Assembly (NCBI GenBank): GCA_964469155.1
Contig: CAYXXU010000001.1
Location: forward strand, 62,001-126,000
Reading direction: 5' to 3'
Origin: CAIWKO01 sp964469155
GTDB taxonomy: Bacteria; Bacteroidota; Bacteroidia; Bacteroidales; CAIWKO01
DNA length: 64,000 bases
Shown here in pieces: positions 49,848 through 58,836 of the stretch. The notes below the pieces were generated by a model. The model was given only the letters and a program-made list of their open reading frames with translations. It was not told where the DNA came from and ran no database searches. How positions within the stretch are numbered: position 1 is the stretch's first letter; each line of letters begins with the position of its first letter. Both the position numbers and the translations under genes were made by a program.

Positions 49848-52658
49848 TTATTTTTTGCTTTCGGGCAGCCACATACCCGTGAAGATATTGGGGGTGCTGT
49901 AGAACTTTTTGGCGGCTTCCATAAGTTTTTCAGGGGTAATGGCCTGCAATCTTTGTTCAACCGTCAGAATGCGTTCGGGATCAACTCTGTTCAGGTAAGA
50001 CATCTGCAAATTGCTGAGCCAGTATTGGTTCTTTTTGATGTTTACCTTGTAGCTTTGGATGGCGGGTTCGCGCACACCGGTCCAGTCTTTCTCAGTGATG
50101 CCGCCTGCCACTTTAACACCGGCCACCAGGCTCAGGAAAGCCGAGTCGACCTTTTTAATATTGTCGGGGCTACAGGGGAAATAAGATTGCAGCATGAGTT
50201 CTTCCTTGGGATATTTGGTGATGGAGCCATAGAAACCTCCGCCATAAATGGCACTCATTTTCTCGCGTATCGTATCGGTAATTTTGTTGTTGATCACACT
50301 GTTCAACTGACTCAGCAGAAAATTATCGTCGGCACTGTAAGCCATAGCACCTGTGAAATAATGGGTGAGCATGGCTTTTTGTTCGCTGCCTTTACGCAGG
50401 GTATAACTCTGTTTACCTTTTATGGTATTCATTCCGATATCCTTGTATTCGGCTTTGGAAGTTTTTGCGGTCTGTCCGCCGATATATTTTTCGATGAGAG
50501 GCAGAATTTGCTGCTCGGTGAAGGTACCTACAATGGTATAATACATTCCGGAAGGATTGCCAATGCGATCGAGGTAATATGCCACGGCATGATCGAGATT
50601 AATTTTATCATAATCGGCAGGGCTTTCGATCTGATGCGCCCGTGGATTGCCCTGATATAAAATATTATACACCGTATCGTAGAAAAGGTTTTCAGGATTC
50701 TGTTTGGTGAGTTCGAGCTGTTGTTTCGAACGGGTGATAAACGACTGGAAGGCTTCCTTATCGATGCGGGGTTCGGTACACTTGAGGTATAACAACTGGA
50801 ACATGGTTTCGAGATCCTTGATGGTGCTGTTGCCGGAAATATATTCGGTATAGGTGTCCACCACCGGCGATATTTTCACATTCTTACCCGACAGAAATTT
50901 GTCGAGATCGGTAGTGGAAAAAGAGCCATAGCCCATTTCTTCCACCACATTGTTGCTAAACTGGGCGCTTTGGTAATCGGCTCCGGTATAAGCGCTGAAT
51001 CCGCCGAATTTGCTGCCTTTGAGCAGTATTTCGTCGTTCTTGAAATCGGTAGGCTTGATACAAACGATAGCGCCGTTGCTCAGGGTGAAGGTAGTGGTAC
51101 CGAGTTTTTCATTCTTTACTGTTTTCACAATCTTTCCGGCTACCGGTTCTTTGGCGAGCAATTTCGAAGCAATTTGTTTTTCAGCATAAGGCGTAATGTT
51201 GCTTTTCAGGGCTTCATCAATCCATTGTTTGTACTGGGCATCGGAAGGAAGCCCGGCAGCGGTCTTAGTGGTAACGTAGCTGAAATATTTGTCGCCAATA
51301 TCGATCTTATTGCGGATGGCATCAAAATCTTTTAAAGTAATTCTATCCAAATTCTTTTTAGCGAAATTATATTCCCATTCTATTCCGGGTATGGGTTCCT
51401 GTGACAGGAAATTGTTGACATATTCCCAAACCAGTCGGCCCGATTCGGTCTTGTCTCGTTCGTTATATTGTTGCTCGTAATCAGATAATACTTTTGCCTT
51501 GGCACGGGCCAGTTCGGCTTCGGTGAAACCAAATTTCTTCACACGCAAACTTTCGGTAACCAGGGTCTGAATAGCCAGCTTGATACCATCGGGTCCGCAC
51601 ATAGCCGCTGTGGTAAAGTTTTCATAACCACGGGCCCAGCCACCCAGATATACATAAGCATAAATGAAAGGAGGATTGGGCGAACTCTTCAATTCATCCA
51701 GACGTGAATTCATCATTTCGAAACAGAGGTTGTTTACGATATCGTTCAGATAATCGGCTTCGGTGGCCGATGGTTTTTTTACATGGGAATTTCCCAACAG
51801 GTTCACGTAGGTGGCATCGGCCTCTTTATCGGTAATCACCATAGCCTGACTTTGTGCAAAAGGTTTCACTTCGAAGGTTGCGGGACGGGTGCGTTCGGGA
51901 ACAGGATTTTTTGCATCACCGAATTTTTCTTTGATCATTTGCTCAGCCTTTTCAATGGGCATATCGCCCACCACGATCACTGCCTGGTTATCGGGACGAT
52001 ACCATTCGTTATAAAAGCGACGCAATACCTTATAATCGAAATTGGCAATGATAGAATCTTTACCTATGGGCAAACGTTCGGCGTATTTCGAACCGTTTAG
52101 CATTTTGGGCAACCAAATTTTCATCATACGGTCATCGGCCCCTTTGCCCAGTTTGCTTTCGGCCAGAATCACACCGCGTTCTTTGTCAATTTCTTTATCG
52201 GTCAGCAAAGTACCATGTGCCCAATCGGCTATCACCGTAAAAGCCTTGTCGAGCTTCTCGGCATCATCGCTGGGTACCGGAAGAATATATACCGTTTCGT
52301 CAAAACCGGTGAAGGCATTCAGGTCGTTACCAAATCCCACCCCAATGCTTTGCAGATAATGAACCAGTTCGTTATCAGGAAAATGGGTTAAACCGTTAAA
52401 ATTCATGTGTTCCAGGAAATGCGCCAGACCTAACTGATCAGCATCTTCCAGAATAGCACCGGCATTCACTGCCATGCGGAGTTCCACTTTTTTCTCAGGC
52501 TTAGCATTATACCTGATATAGTATCTCAAACCATTGGGTAAAGTACCGATCTTAACATTGGATGCCACAGGAATCTTAGCCGAAAGATCGGTTTGCGCAT
52601 TTACTCCCTGCCCTGCCAATAGCAAAGCACAGAAGATAAGCAGAAAGATTTTTTTCAT
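49848..52658 (-). CDS. M16 family zinc metallopeptidase (pitrilysin type), secreted
   Basis: 936 aa with signal peptide (MKKIFLLIFCALLLAGQG). The inverted zinc motif HFLEH (His80, Glu83, His84) sits in GLAHFLEHMNFNG, with the distal Glu in the ERGVILAESKLGKG region. NSRLDEL and YVYLGGWARG follow in domain 2. The C-terminal half (~520-936) is a second, catalytically inactive M16 copy (GSFSTTDLDKFLSGK, TVVGTFTEQQILPLIEKYIGG in part). Such two-half periplasmic or surface peptidases cut peptides of up to a few tens of residues. Monocistronic. Confidence 0.93.
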   Translation of the reverse strand: MKKIFLLIFCALLLAGQGVNAQTDLSAKIPVASNVKIGTLPNGLRYYIRYNAKPEKKVELRMAVNAGAILEDADQLGLAHFLEHMNFNGLTHFPDNELVHYLQSIGVGFGNDLNAFTGFDETVYILPVPSDDAEKLDKAFTVIADWAHGTLLTDKEIDKERGVILAESKLGKGADDRMMKIWLPKMLNGSKYAERLPIGKDSIIANFDYKVLRRFYNEWYRPDNQAVIVVGDMPIEKAEQMIKEKFGDAKNPVPERTRPATFEVKPFAQSQAMVITDKEADATYVNLLGNSHVKKPSATEADYLNDIVNNLCFEMMNSRLDELKSSPNPPFIYAYVYLGGWARGYENFTTAAMCGPDGIKLAIQTLVTESLRVKKFGFTEAELARAKAKVLSDYEQQYNERDKTESGRLVWEYVNNFLSQEPIPGIEWEYNFAKKNLDRITLKDFDAIRNKIDIGDKYFSYVTTKTAAGLPSDAQYKQWIDEALKSNITPYAEKQIASKLLAKEPVAGKIVKTVKNEKLGTTTFTLSNGAIVCIKPTDFKNDEILLKGSKFGGFSAYTGADYQSAQFSNNVVEEMGYGSFSTTDLDKFLSGKNVKISPVVDTYTEYISGNSTIKDLETMFQLLYLKCTEPRIDKEAFQSFITRSKQQLELTKQNPENLFYDTVYNILYQGNPRAHQIESPADYDKINLDHAVAYYLDRIGNPSGMYYTIVGTFTEQQILPLIEKYIGGQTAKTSKAEYKDIGMNTIKGKQSYTLRKGSEQKAMLTHYFTGAMAYSADDNFLLSQLNSVINNKITDTIREKMSAIYGGGFYGSITKYPKEELMLQSYFPCSPDNIKKVDSAFLSLVAGVKVAGGITEKDWTGVREPAIQSYKVNIKKNQYWLSNLQMSYLNRVDPERILTVEQRLQAITPEKLMEAAKKFYSTPNIFTGMWLPESKK

Positions 52659-52751
52659 TTTTTAAATTTTGAAGTTGAAAATTTTATTGATTAATTGGAT
52701 GTGAAATTAGATGTGAAATTACATAATTTCGATAAAAAGGAAGACAATTTA

Positions 52752-53987
52752 TCAGATTATTCTAAATCCTGCTTTCATCAGATCATCGAAATAGGCCGGG
52801 TAGGACTTGCTGACACATTCAGCACCGGAAAGGTTGACGCGGCAATGAATCATAGCCATAGGAGCCAGCGACATGGCAATGCGGTGATCATTGTGGGAAT
52901 GGCAAATCACATCGGCATCGGTAAAATTTCCTTTATTCCCATCATACACCAGGGAACCTTCCTTTTTATCATAATTAAAATAATATCCGAATTTCGCCAA
53001 CTCTGCGGTCATAGCCTTCACGCGGTCCGACTCTTTGATCGCCAGGTTTTTCAGGCCGGTGAACCGGAAAGGGATATTCAGACCCGCACAGGTTGCCATC
53101 ACAGGAGGAAAAAGATCGGGTGTCTGCAGGAAATCATTGATCAGGACCACTGCCCGGGTTTCTTTATGCGTAAGCAGCACCGAATCCGTTAGAAAGGAGG
53201 TTTTAACCCCCAGCTTATCGTAAATACCGGCCACCAGGGCATCGCCCTGTAATGCATCATTAGACAGACCTATTAATTCCACTTCGGCATCTTTCGCAAA
53301 GGCTATGATCTGATACCAAAAGGCTGCTGCCGACCAATCGTTCTGCACCACGTAATGGACAGGTTGATAGGGTTGCCTTTCAACCGATATAGTGTTTTTC
53401 TCCCAATGGCTTTTTACTCCGAATTGTTCCATTAATTTCAGGGTCATACCGATGTAGGGCCGTGAAGCCATTTCACCTTTGAGCGTAAGTTTGAGGCCCT
53501 TCGGCAGGCAGGGGGCTATAAGCAACAGTGCTGAAATATACTGGCTGCTCACGCCTGCCTTAATGGAAGTAATACGATTTGTGAATTCTTTTCCGGTAAT
53601 AATCAGGGGTGGATAACCGGTAAGCCCTGAATACTCAATATCTGCTCCCAGATATTTCAATGCCTTTACCAACTCACGCACAGGTCGTTTCAACATACGC
53701 TTCGAACCCGTGAGGGTGTGCTTTCCCGGCGTGATGGCCAACAGGGCCGTCAGAAAACGGAAGGCCGTGCCTGCGTTAGCAACATCAAACACCTCTTCCT
53801 CAGCAAGGTTTTCTATGCATCTTTGCAGTATGAGGGTATCTTCCGAAAGGGAAAGATTATCAATTGCAGGACTTTCTTTACATAATGCCCTTATGATCAA
53901 TAAGCGGTTGCTGATGCTTTTTGAGGCGGGTAAAAGAATGGAGGTTTTTATTTTCCCCGGAGCGAAGTTAACCTGAAGCCTTTGCAT
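52752..53987 (-). CDS. aroA: 3-phosphoshikimate 1-carboxyvinyltransferase (EPSP synthase)
   Basis: 411-aa EPSP synthase of the shikimate pathway. Motifs: LPASKSISNRLLIIRAL (S3P site), NAGTAFRFLTALLA (PEP/glyphosate region, Gly96 equivalent kept, Pro101 equivalent is Phe), SSQYISALLLIAP, ASRPYIGMTLKLM, NDWSAAAFWYQI, LAIKESDRVKAM, and HNDHRIAMSLAPMA. The family is ~400-430 aa. It follows aroB by 68 bp on the same strand, but a TAAATTTG box directly upstream suggests its own promoter as well. Confidence 0.95.
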   Translation of the reverse strand: MQRLQVNFAPGKIKTSILLPASKSISNRLLIIRALCKESPAIDNLSLSEDTLILQRCIENLAEEEVFDVANAGTAFRFLTALLAITPGKHTLTGSKRMLKRPVRELVKALKYLGADIEYSGLTGYPPLIITGKEFTNRITSIKAGVSSQYISALLLIAPCLPKGLKLTLKGEMASRPYIGMTLKLMEQFGVKSHWEKNTISVERQPYQPVHYVVQNDWSAAAFWYQIIAFAKDAEVELIGLSNDALQGDALVAGIYDKLGVKTSFLTDSVLLTHKETRAVVLINDFLQTPDLFPPVMATCAGLNIPFRFTGLKNLAIKESDRVKAMTAELAKFGYYFNYDKKEGSLVYDGNKGNFTDADVICHSHNDHRIAMSLAPMAMIHCRVNLSGAECVSKSYPAYFDDLMKAGFRII

Positions 53988-53999
53988 TTTGTTTTTTTA

Positions 54000-54007
54000 C
54001 AAATTTA
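54000..54007 (-). promoter_or_regulatory. -7 promoter box TAAATTTG for aroA
   Basis: Minus-strand TAnnTTTG match 13 bp before the aroA ATG, implying a very short leader. Confidence 0.5.
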
Positions 54008-54055
54008 TCAATTTGTAAAGAATATGGCTGCATTTTCGATCAAAAGTTTGAAAAA

Positions 54056-55126
54056 CTACAAATAATAATAGTAATCCAGGGCCTCAAAAATAAGTTTTTC
54101 GCTGAAATGCTGGTCGATGCAGGCACTGCCAATGCCGGTGAGCAGGGTGAAATTAATCTTCATGCCGGCATTTTTCTTATCGTTGCGTATCATGCGCAAT
54201 AATTCGCTCTTTTCGAGGTTCAGTTTGTGCTTGCCGCACGATGCCACTATCTTATCGATGATGGTCTTCGTATCTTCATCGGAAAGGCCGCTAACCTTAT
54301 TCGAAAGCCAGGTTTCGCAAATCATGCCCATGGCCACCGCATCGCCATGCAACAAAGGGTTTTTTCCATGAATGATAGAATAGGATTCAAGGGCATGACC
54401 GATGGTATGGCCGAAATTCAACATTTTTCGTACGCCCTTTTCGAAAGGATCGCGCTTCACGATTTCACTTTTCAGATGAATTGCATCTGAAACGATATCC
54501 GGATGCGAAAGAATATCATTATATCCGAGCATAGAAAGCTGCTCCCAAAGTTTCCTTCCTGATATCAATGCAATCTTAAGCAATTCAGCGAAACCCGAAC
54601 GCAATTGCTCTTCCGGAAGGGTCTGTAAATAACTGACATCAATATAGGTGTTCTCGGCGTGAGCAAAACTGCCCAGGATATTTTTCAATCCCATAAAATC
54701 CACACCGGTTTTTCCTCCTATGGCGGCATCTATCATCCCCAGCAGGGTGGTGGGCACATTGCAGTGCGGAATGCCCCGTTTATAAACCGAAGCCGCAAAG
54801 CCGCCCATATCGGTGATAGCGCCTCCGCCCAGATTAATCAGCAGCGAATTGCGCCCTCCGAAATCTTCGGTCATGGTTTTCCATATCACTTCACAGGTCT
54901 TCAGTATCTTGCTTGTCTCCCCCGAGGGAATAGTGATATTGGTATAGTTATCGATATGAGGAGTGTTTTTTACGAATTTATCGAGACAATGCTTTTTGGT
55001 GTTCTCGTCGGTAAGGATAAAAAAACGGCAGCCCGACTGCTCTTTCTGAAAAAGATATTCGACGAAAGCATCGCGGTCAGCGGGGGCATAGAGGTATGTA
55101 GGGTCAGATTCCAAGGTAGTATCCAT
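54056..55126 (-). CDS. aroB: 3-dehydroquinate synthase
   Basis: 356-aa AroB, converting DAHP to 3-dehydroquinate with NAD+ and a metal ion. Motifs: FILTDENTKKHCL, IPSGETSKILKTCEVIW, INLGGGAITDMGGFAAS (NAD site), GIPHCNVPTTLLGMIDAAIGGKTG (in part), metal ligands in the SGFAELLKIALI and NFGHTIGHALESYSIIHG-type region. Adjacent to aroA, giving a small shikimate pair. Confidence 0.95.
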   Translation of the reverse strand: MDTTLESDPTYLYAPADRDAFVEYLFQKEQSGCRFFILTDENTKKHCLDKFVKNTPHIDNYTNITIPSGETSKILKTCEVIWKTMTEDFGGRNSLLINLGGGAITDMGGFAASVYKRGIPHCNVPTTLLGMIDAAIGGKTGVDFMGLKNILGSFAHAENTYIDVSYLQTLPEEQLRSGFAELLKIALISGRKLWEQLSMLGYNDILSHPDIVSDAIHLKSEIVKRDPFEKGVRKMLNFGHTIGHALESYSIIHGKNPLLHGDAVAMGMICETWLSNKVSGLSDEDTKTIIDKIVASCGKHKLNLEKSELLRMIRNDKKNAGMKINFTLLTGIGSACIDQHFSEKLIFEALDYYYYL

Positions 55127-55253
55127 TAAGTTTTGCCTAAAGTTACTACTTTTTGGGGAATAATAAAGATTATTAAATTCCTTTGTCCTTAAAAGCGTTA
55201 TATTCTCTCAGAAACATTACTCTGTTATTAAGTTCTATCTCTGCCATTTTTAG

Positions 55254-55261
55254 TATTTTTG
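55254..55261 (+). promoter_or_regulatory. -7 promoter box TATTTTTG for proline dehydrogenase
   Basis: Exact TAnnTTTG match 18 bp before the ATG at 55280; it overlaps the alternative TTG start at 55259 and so excludes it. Confidence 0.6.
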
Positions 55262-55279
55262 TTAAACAAAACAAACACA

Positions 55280-56473
55280 ATGACCCTCTTCGACAATCTG
55301 GAAACCGCTTTTAAGATCAATACCGATCAAGAGATACGTAAGGCTAAGTTTTTGTTCTCTATGCTGAAATACCCCTGGCTGGTCAGCACCGGTAAGATTT
55401 TGCTGCAAGTGGCGCTCTTCATCCATTTCCCGGTAAGAGCTTTGTTGAAAAAAAATATCTTCAGCCATTTCTGCGGGGGGGAAACACGCCGGGAATGTGA
55501 ACCTACCGTAGAACGCCTCAACCAATTTCAGGTTAAGACCATACTCGACTATTCGGCCGAAGGAGGCGAAAGCGAAGCCGAACTGGATGCCGTGGCCAGG
55601 GAGATCACCGCCCTGATAGAATATTCCGCCAAAAACCCCGCCATACCTTTTGCTGTTTTTAAACCTACGGGCATCGTACGGCTGGGACTGCTGCAAAAAA
55701 TAGCCGAAGGGGCTTCTCTTTCCGAGGCCGAACAAGAGGAATATGAAAGAGCCCGCCGTCGTTTTACGGCCCTGTGCGATCTGTCTGCTTCGCTAAACCT
55801 ACCCTTGTTTGTGGATGCCGAAGAAACCTGGATTCAAAAACCCATTGACGACCTGCTGCTCGAAATGATGCGTAAACACAACCGCCAAAAGGCTATCATA
55901 TTCAACACCCTGCAAATGTACCGCACCGACAGGATGGAGTTTCTTTCGACCCTGACCGAAACGGCGCGAAAAGAACAGTTTTTTGTGGGTTTGAAACTGG
56001 TTCGCGGCGCTTATATGGAAAAGGAACGCGAGCGTGCCCTGAAAATGGGCTACCCCTCTCCCATACTGGGCAGCAAGGCCGAAACCGATGCCTCTTACAA
56101 TAAAGCCGTGGAATTTTGTTTCGAACATTCCGATATCATCTCGGTCTGCAATGCCTCGCACAATGAACTGAGCTGCGCCCTGCTGGTGGAACTGATAGAA
56201 GCCAATAAGATGGACCGCTCCGACACCCGTTTCTGGTTTGCGCAGCTCTATGGCATGAGCAACCACATCAGCTTCAACCTGGCCGAAAAAGGATTTAATG
56301 TCTGCAAGTATCTGCCTTACGGCCCTGTAAAAGCCGTGATGCCCTACCTCATACGCCGCGCCGAAGAAAACACCTCCCTGGCCGGACAAACCGGCCGCGA
56401 ACTGCAGATGATAGCGCAGGAACAAGGAAGAAGGAAAAAAGTGCGGAGTTCGGAGTTTGGAGTTCGGAGTTAG
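55280..56473 (+). CDS. Proline dehydrogenase (PRODH domain)
   Basis: 397-aa monofunctional FAD enzyme oxidising proline to pyrroline-5-carboxylate. Characteristic blocks: FAVFKPTGIVRLGLLQKI, LPLFVDAEETWIQ, IFNTLQMYRTDRMEFL, FVGLKLVRGAYMEKERERA, SICNASHNEL-like ISVCNASHNEL, FAQLYGMSNHISFNLAEKGF, KYLPYGPVKAVMPYLIRRAEENTS (in part). The last ten codons (VRSSEFGVRS) are read from a GGAGTTY heptamer repeat (56445-56472) that has extended the ORF; the family C-terminus should end near QEQGRRKK. No P5C dehydrogenase gene is adjacent. Confidence 0.93.
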   Translation: MTLFDNLETAFKINTDQEIRKAKFLFSMLKYPWLVSTGKILLQVALFIHFPVRALLKKNIFSHFCGGETRRECEPTVERLNQFQVKTILDYSAEGGESEAELDAVAREITALIEYSAKNPAIPFAVFKPTGIVRLGLLQKIAEGASLSEAEQEEYERARRRFTALCDLSASLNLPLFVDAEETWIQKPIDDLLLEMMRKHNRQKAIIFNTLQMYRTDRMEFLSTLTETARKEQFFVGLKLVRGAYMEKERERALKMGYPSPILGSKAETDASYNKAVEFCFEHSDIISVCNASHNELSCALLVELIEANKMDRSDTRFWFAQLYGMSNHISFNLAEKGFNVCKYLPYGPVKAVMPYLIRRAEENTSLAGQTGRELQMIAQEQGRRKKVRSSEFGVRS

Positions 56474-56593
56474 AAGTCACGAGCCATTAGCCAATAGCCA
56501 TTACCAAAAACAATATAACCATTTAGCAATAAAACAATTCAACAATAACTTAATCCCCTCAATAAACTTAATCAACTTAATAACCTCTCCCCC
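56445..56593. repeat. GGAGTTY heptamers and short-word repeat spacer
   Basis: Four heptamers at 56445-56472 overlap the 3' end of the proline dehydrogenase gene. From ~56480, words such as AGCCATTAGCCAATAGCCATT, AACAATATAACCATTTAGC (given in part) and CTTAATCAACTTAAT continue to the rubrerythrin start. Confidence 0.6.
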
Positions 56594-57166
56594 ATGACCA
56601 TCAAAGGAACCCAAACCGAAAAAAATTTATTGAAAGCCTTCGCAGGCGAATCGCAGGCCAAAAACCGCTACACTTTTTTTGCCAAACAGGCTAAGAAGGA
56701 TGGTTTCGAACAAATTGCCGCCCTGTTTATGGAAACCGCCCTGCAGGAAGAAGCCCATGCCAAAAAGTTTTTCCGTTTTCTGGAAGGCGGAGCAGTAGAG
56801 ATCACTGTTACTTATCCGGCAGGCATCATCAACAATACCGAAGAGAACCTGGTGTCGGCTGCCAACGGCGAGAACGAGGAATGGACAGAACTCTATCCTG
56901 AGTTTGCCCGCGTGGCTGAGCAGGAAGGATTTCCGAAAATAGCTTCAGCCTTCAAACTGATAGCCTCCATAGAAGCCGAGCATGAGGCACGTTTTCTGAA
57001 ACTGCTGCGCAGTGTGGAAGAGAACAAGGTGTTCGAAAGCGATGAGGTGGAAGAATGGGTATGCCGCAAATGCGGCTATGTGCACAAAGGCAAAAAAGCC
57101 CTGGAGAACTGCCCTGCCTGCGACCATCCCAAGGCTTATTTCGAAAGGAAAGCGAAGAATTATTGA
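56594..57166 (+). CDS. Rubrerythrin
   Basis: 190-aa non-haem di-iron peroxidase protecting anaerobes from hydrogen peroxide. N-terminal four-helix bundle: FAGESQAKNRYTFFAKQA, METALQEEAHAKKFFRFL (Glu52, His55), and IASIEAEHEARFLKLL. C-terminal rubredoxin-like domain with Cys pairs WVCRKCGYVHKGKKA and NCPACDHPKAYFE. Complete and of usual length. Monocistronic between repeat-rich spacers. Supports an anaerobic or microaerobic lifestyle. Confidence 0.96.
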   Translation: MTIKGTQTEKNLLKAFAGESQAKNRYTFFAKQAKKDGFEQIAALFMETALQEEAHAKKFFRFLEGGAVEITVTYPAGIINNTEENLVSAANGENEEWTELYPEFARVAEQEGFPKIASAFKLIASIEAEHEARFLKLLRSVEENKVFESDEVEEWVCRKCGYVHKGKKALENCPACDHPKAYFERKAKNY

Positions 57167-57262
57167 CAGCCACACAACAATGTAACCATATAGCAATTTA
57201 ACCATAATGGCTGGAAAAAATCTACCTTCTCCGGTCTTCAGTCTTCCGACTCCTGACTTCTT
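57167..57262. repeat. Short-word repeat spacer
   Basis: ATGTAACCATATAGCAATTTAACC words (in part) at ~57180, and CGGTCTT, CAGTCTT, CCGACTC, CTGACTT heptamers at 57231-57258, the same family as 2678-2733. Confidence 0.55.
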
Positions 57263-57273
57263 CTTTTATTGAC

Positions 57274-57281
57274 TACTTTTG
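57274..57281 (+). promoter_or_regulatory. -7 promoter box TACTTTTG
   Basis: Exact TAnnTTTG match 14 bp before the ATG at 57296; it lies within the longest ORF, fixing the start at 57296. Confidence 0.65.
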
Positions 57282-57295
57282 CAAAAAAATCCCTC

Positions 57296-58231
57296 ATGCT
57301 CCCATATTTTAAAATGGTCAGGCCGGTGAATTTACTGATCCTGGCTATCACCCAATACCTGGTCCTGTTTTTCCTCATTCGTCCGATCATGTTGTTGAAT
57401 AATTGCGACATCATGACCAGCCAGTTCGATTTTGCCTTGTTTGTATTGTCAAATGTATTGCTGGCTGCCGCAGGATATGCCATCAACGATTATTATGATA
57501 CCCGTATCGACCACATTAACAAACCCAGCAAGAATGTATTGCTGAATGGCATTCCTCCAAAACATGCCGTCACCCTCAATTACATTTTAAATGCAATGGC
57601 TTGTTTGTTGGGCTTCTATTGTGGCTGGAGAGTAGGTTTCGTTAAACTGGGTTTTTTACCCCTGGTGGTGGCTTTGGCATTATACTTTTATGCTTTGAAA
57701 TACAAAAGGCAGTTCCTGGTAGGAAATATTGTTGTTTCGCTTATTATAGCCTACTCCATTTTGGTAGTATGGTTGTTCCAGTTCTTTGCCATAAAATCCG
57801 ATCCCGGGGTTTTTGCCTCCATGATGAATAATTTTATGGTGATATCGTATTTTGTGATTGGCTTCGCTGCATTTGCTTTTTTCATCACCTTAATCAGGGA
57901 AATCATCAAAGATTTAGAAGACATAGAAGGCGACCGTGCCGATGGTTGTAACACCCTTCCTATCAAACTGGGTATTCCCAAAGCAAAGAAATTTGTACTG
58001 GGATTTTCAATCTTCACTATGTTGCTGCTGGCCTTCGCTCAAAGCTTGCTTTACTCTGATTACACCCTCACCTGTTGGTATTTAATGGTAGTGCAGGCCA
58101 TGTTCCTCTTTCTGATCATCAAGCTGGTAAAGGCCAATGAAAAAGCTGACTTCCATTTTCTGAGTGTGTTTGCCAAAATCATAATGATAGCCGGATTGCT
58201 GGCCACCCAGTTACTTTACATTAGCTTCTAA
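57296..58231 (+). CDS. UbiA-family prenyltransferase (GGGP/menaquinone-type)
   Basis: 311-aa membrane enzyme with about nine helices. First Asp-rich motif YAINDYYDTRIDHINKPSKN (Asn64, Asp65, Asp68, Asp72) and second DLEDIEGDRADGCNTLPIKLG (~205-225) are both intact, so it should be active. Members attach a polyprenyl chain to aromatic rings or glycerol phosphate. The closest style is the Bacteroidota geranylgeranylglycerol-phosphate geranylgeranyltransferase-like group, but the acceptor cannot be fixed by eye. Likely co-transcribed with maf (3 bp apart). Confidence 0.85.
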   Translation: MLPYFKMVRPVNLLILAITQYLVLFFLIRPIMLLNNCDIMTSQFDFALFVLSNVLLAAAGYAINDYYDTRIDHINKPSKNVLLNGIPPKHAVTLNYILNAMACLLGFYCGWRVGFVKLGFLPLVVALALYFYALKYKRQFLVGNIVVSLIIAYSILVVWLFQFFAIKSDPGVFASMMNNFMVISYFVIGFAAFAFFITLIREIIKDLEDIEGDRADGCNTLPIKLGIPKAKKFVLGFSIFTMLLLAFAQSLLYSDYTLTCWYLMVVQAMFLFLIIKLVKANEKADFHFLSVFAKIIMIAGLLATQLLYISF

Positions 58232-58234
58232 GAA

Positions 58235-58828
58235 ATGGTTTTGATAGAAAAACTTAAAGATTACCGCATTATATTGGCATCGCAATCGCCCCGCCGGAAA
58301 CAATTGCTCGAAGGACTGGGATTACAGTTCGAGGTCATAGTGCGCGAAGTAGATGAAACTTCACCACCGGAATTAATTCGCGAACAAATTCCCCTTCACC
58401 TCGCAGAAAAGAAAGCCGAAGCCTTCAATCCCGATGAGTTCGGCCCGAAAACACTTATTATCACGGCTGACACCATTGTATGGCTGAACGACCGCATGTT
58501 GAACAAACCCACCGACTTCGACAGTGCTGTGGAAATGCTTACGCTGATATCAGGAGGCATGCACGAGGTTTTTACCGGCGTTTGTATTCGCACCAACTCC
58601 CTAACCCATACTTTCTTTGCCCATTCGAAGGTTACTTTCCGTCATCTCGACCGTAGCGAAATAGTCCATTACATCAACGAATGCCAGCCATTCGACAAAG
58701 CCGGGGCTTATGGCATTCAGGAGTGGATTGGCTACATTGGCATAGAGCATATAGAAGGCTCGTTCTATAATGTGATGGGGCTTCCCACGCAGATGCTTTA
58801 TAAAGAACTGAATTCAATTATTTTATAA
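58235..58828 (+). CDS. maf: Maf-family nucleotide pyrophosphatase
   Basis: 197 aa. N-terminal LASQSPRRKQLLEGLGLQF is the Maf signature; LHLAEKKAEAF, IITADTIVWLNDRMLNKP and HEVFTGVCIRT follow, and CQPFDKAGAYGIQEW and GLPTQMLYKEL close the domain. Maf proteins hydrolyse non-canonical nucleoside triphosphates or dTTP/UTP and influence septum formation. Follows the UbiA-type gene by 3 bp. Array 4 begins right after its stop. Confidence 0.94.
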   Translation: MVLIEKLKDYRIILASQSPRRKQLLEGLGLQFEVIVREVDETSPPELIREQIPLHLAEKKAEAFNPDEFGPKTLIITADTIVWLNDRMLNKPTDFDSAVEMLTLISGGMHEVFTGVCIRTNSLTHTFFAHSKVTFRHLDRSEIVHYINECQPFDKAGAYGIQEWIGYIGIEHIEGSFYNVMGLPTQMLYKELNSIIL

Positions 58829-58836
58829 ATCTTCTA

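Noticed and set aside
53700..53830. Glyphosate-insensitive EPSP synthase
   Set aside because: The NAGTA glycine (Gly96 equivalent) is kept; Phe at the Pro101 position alone does not allow a resistance call.
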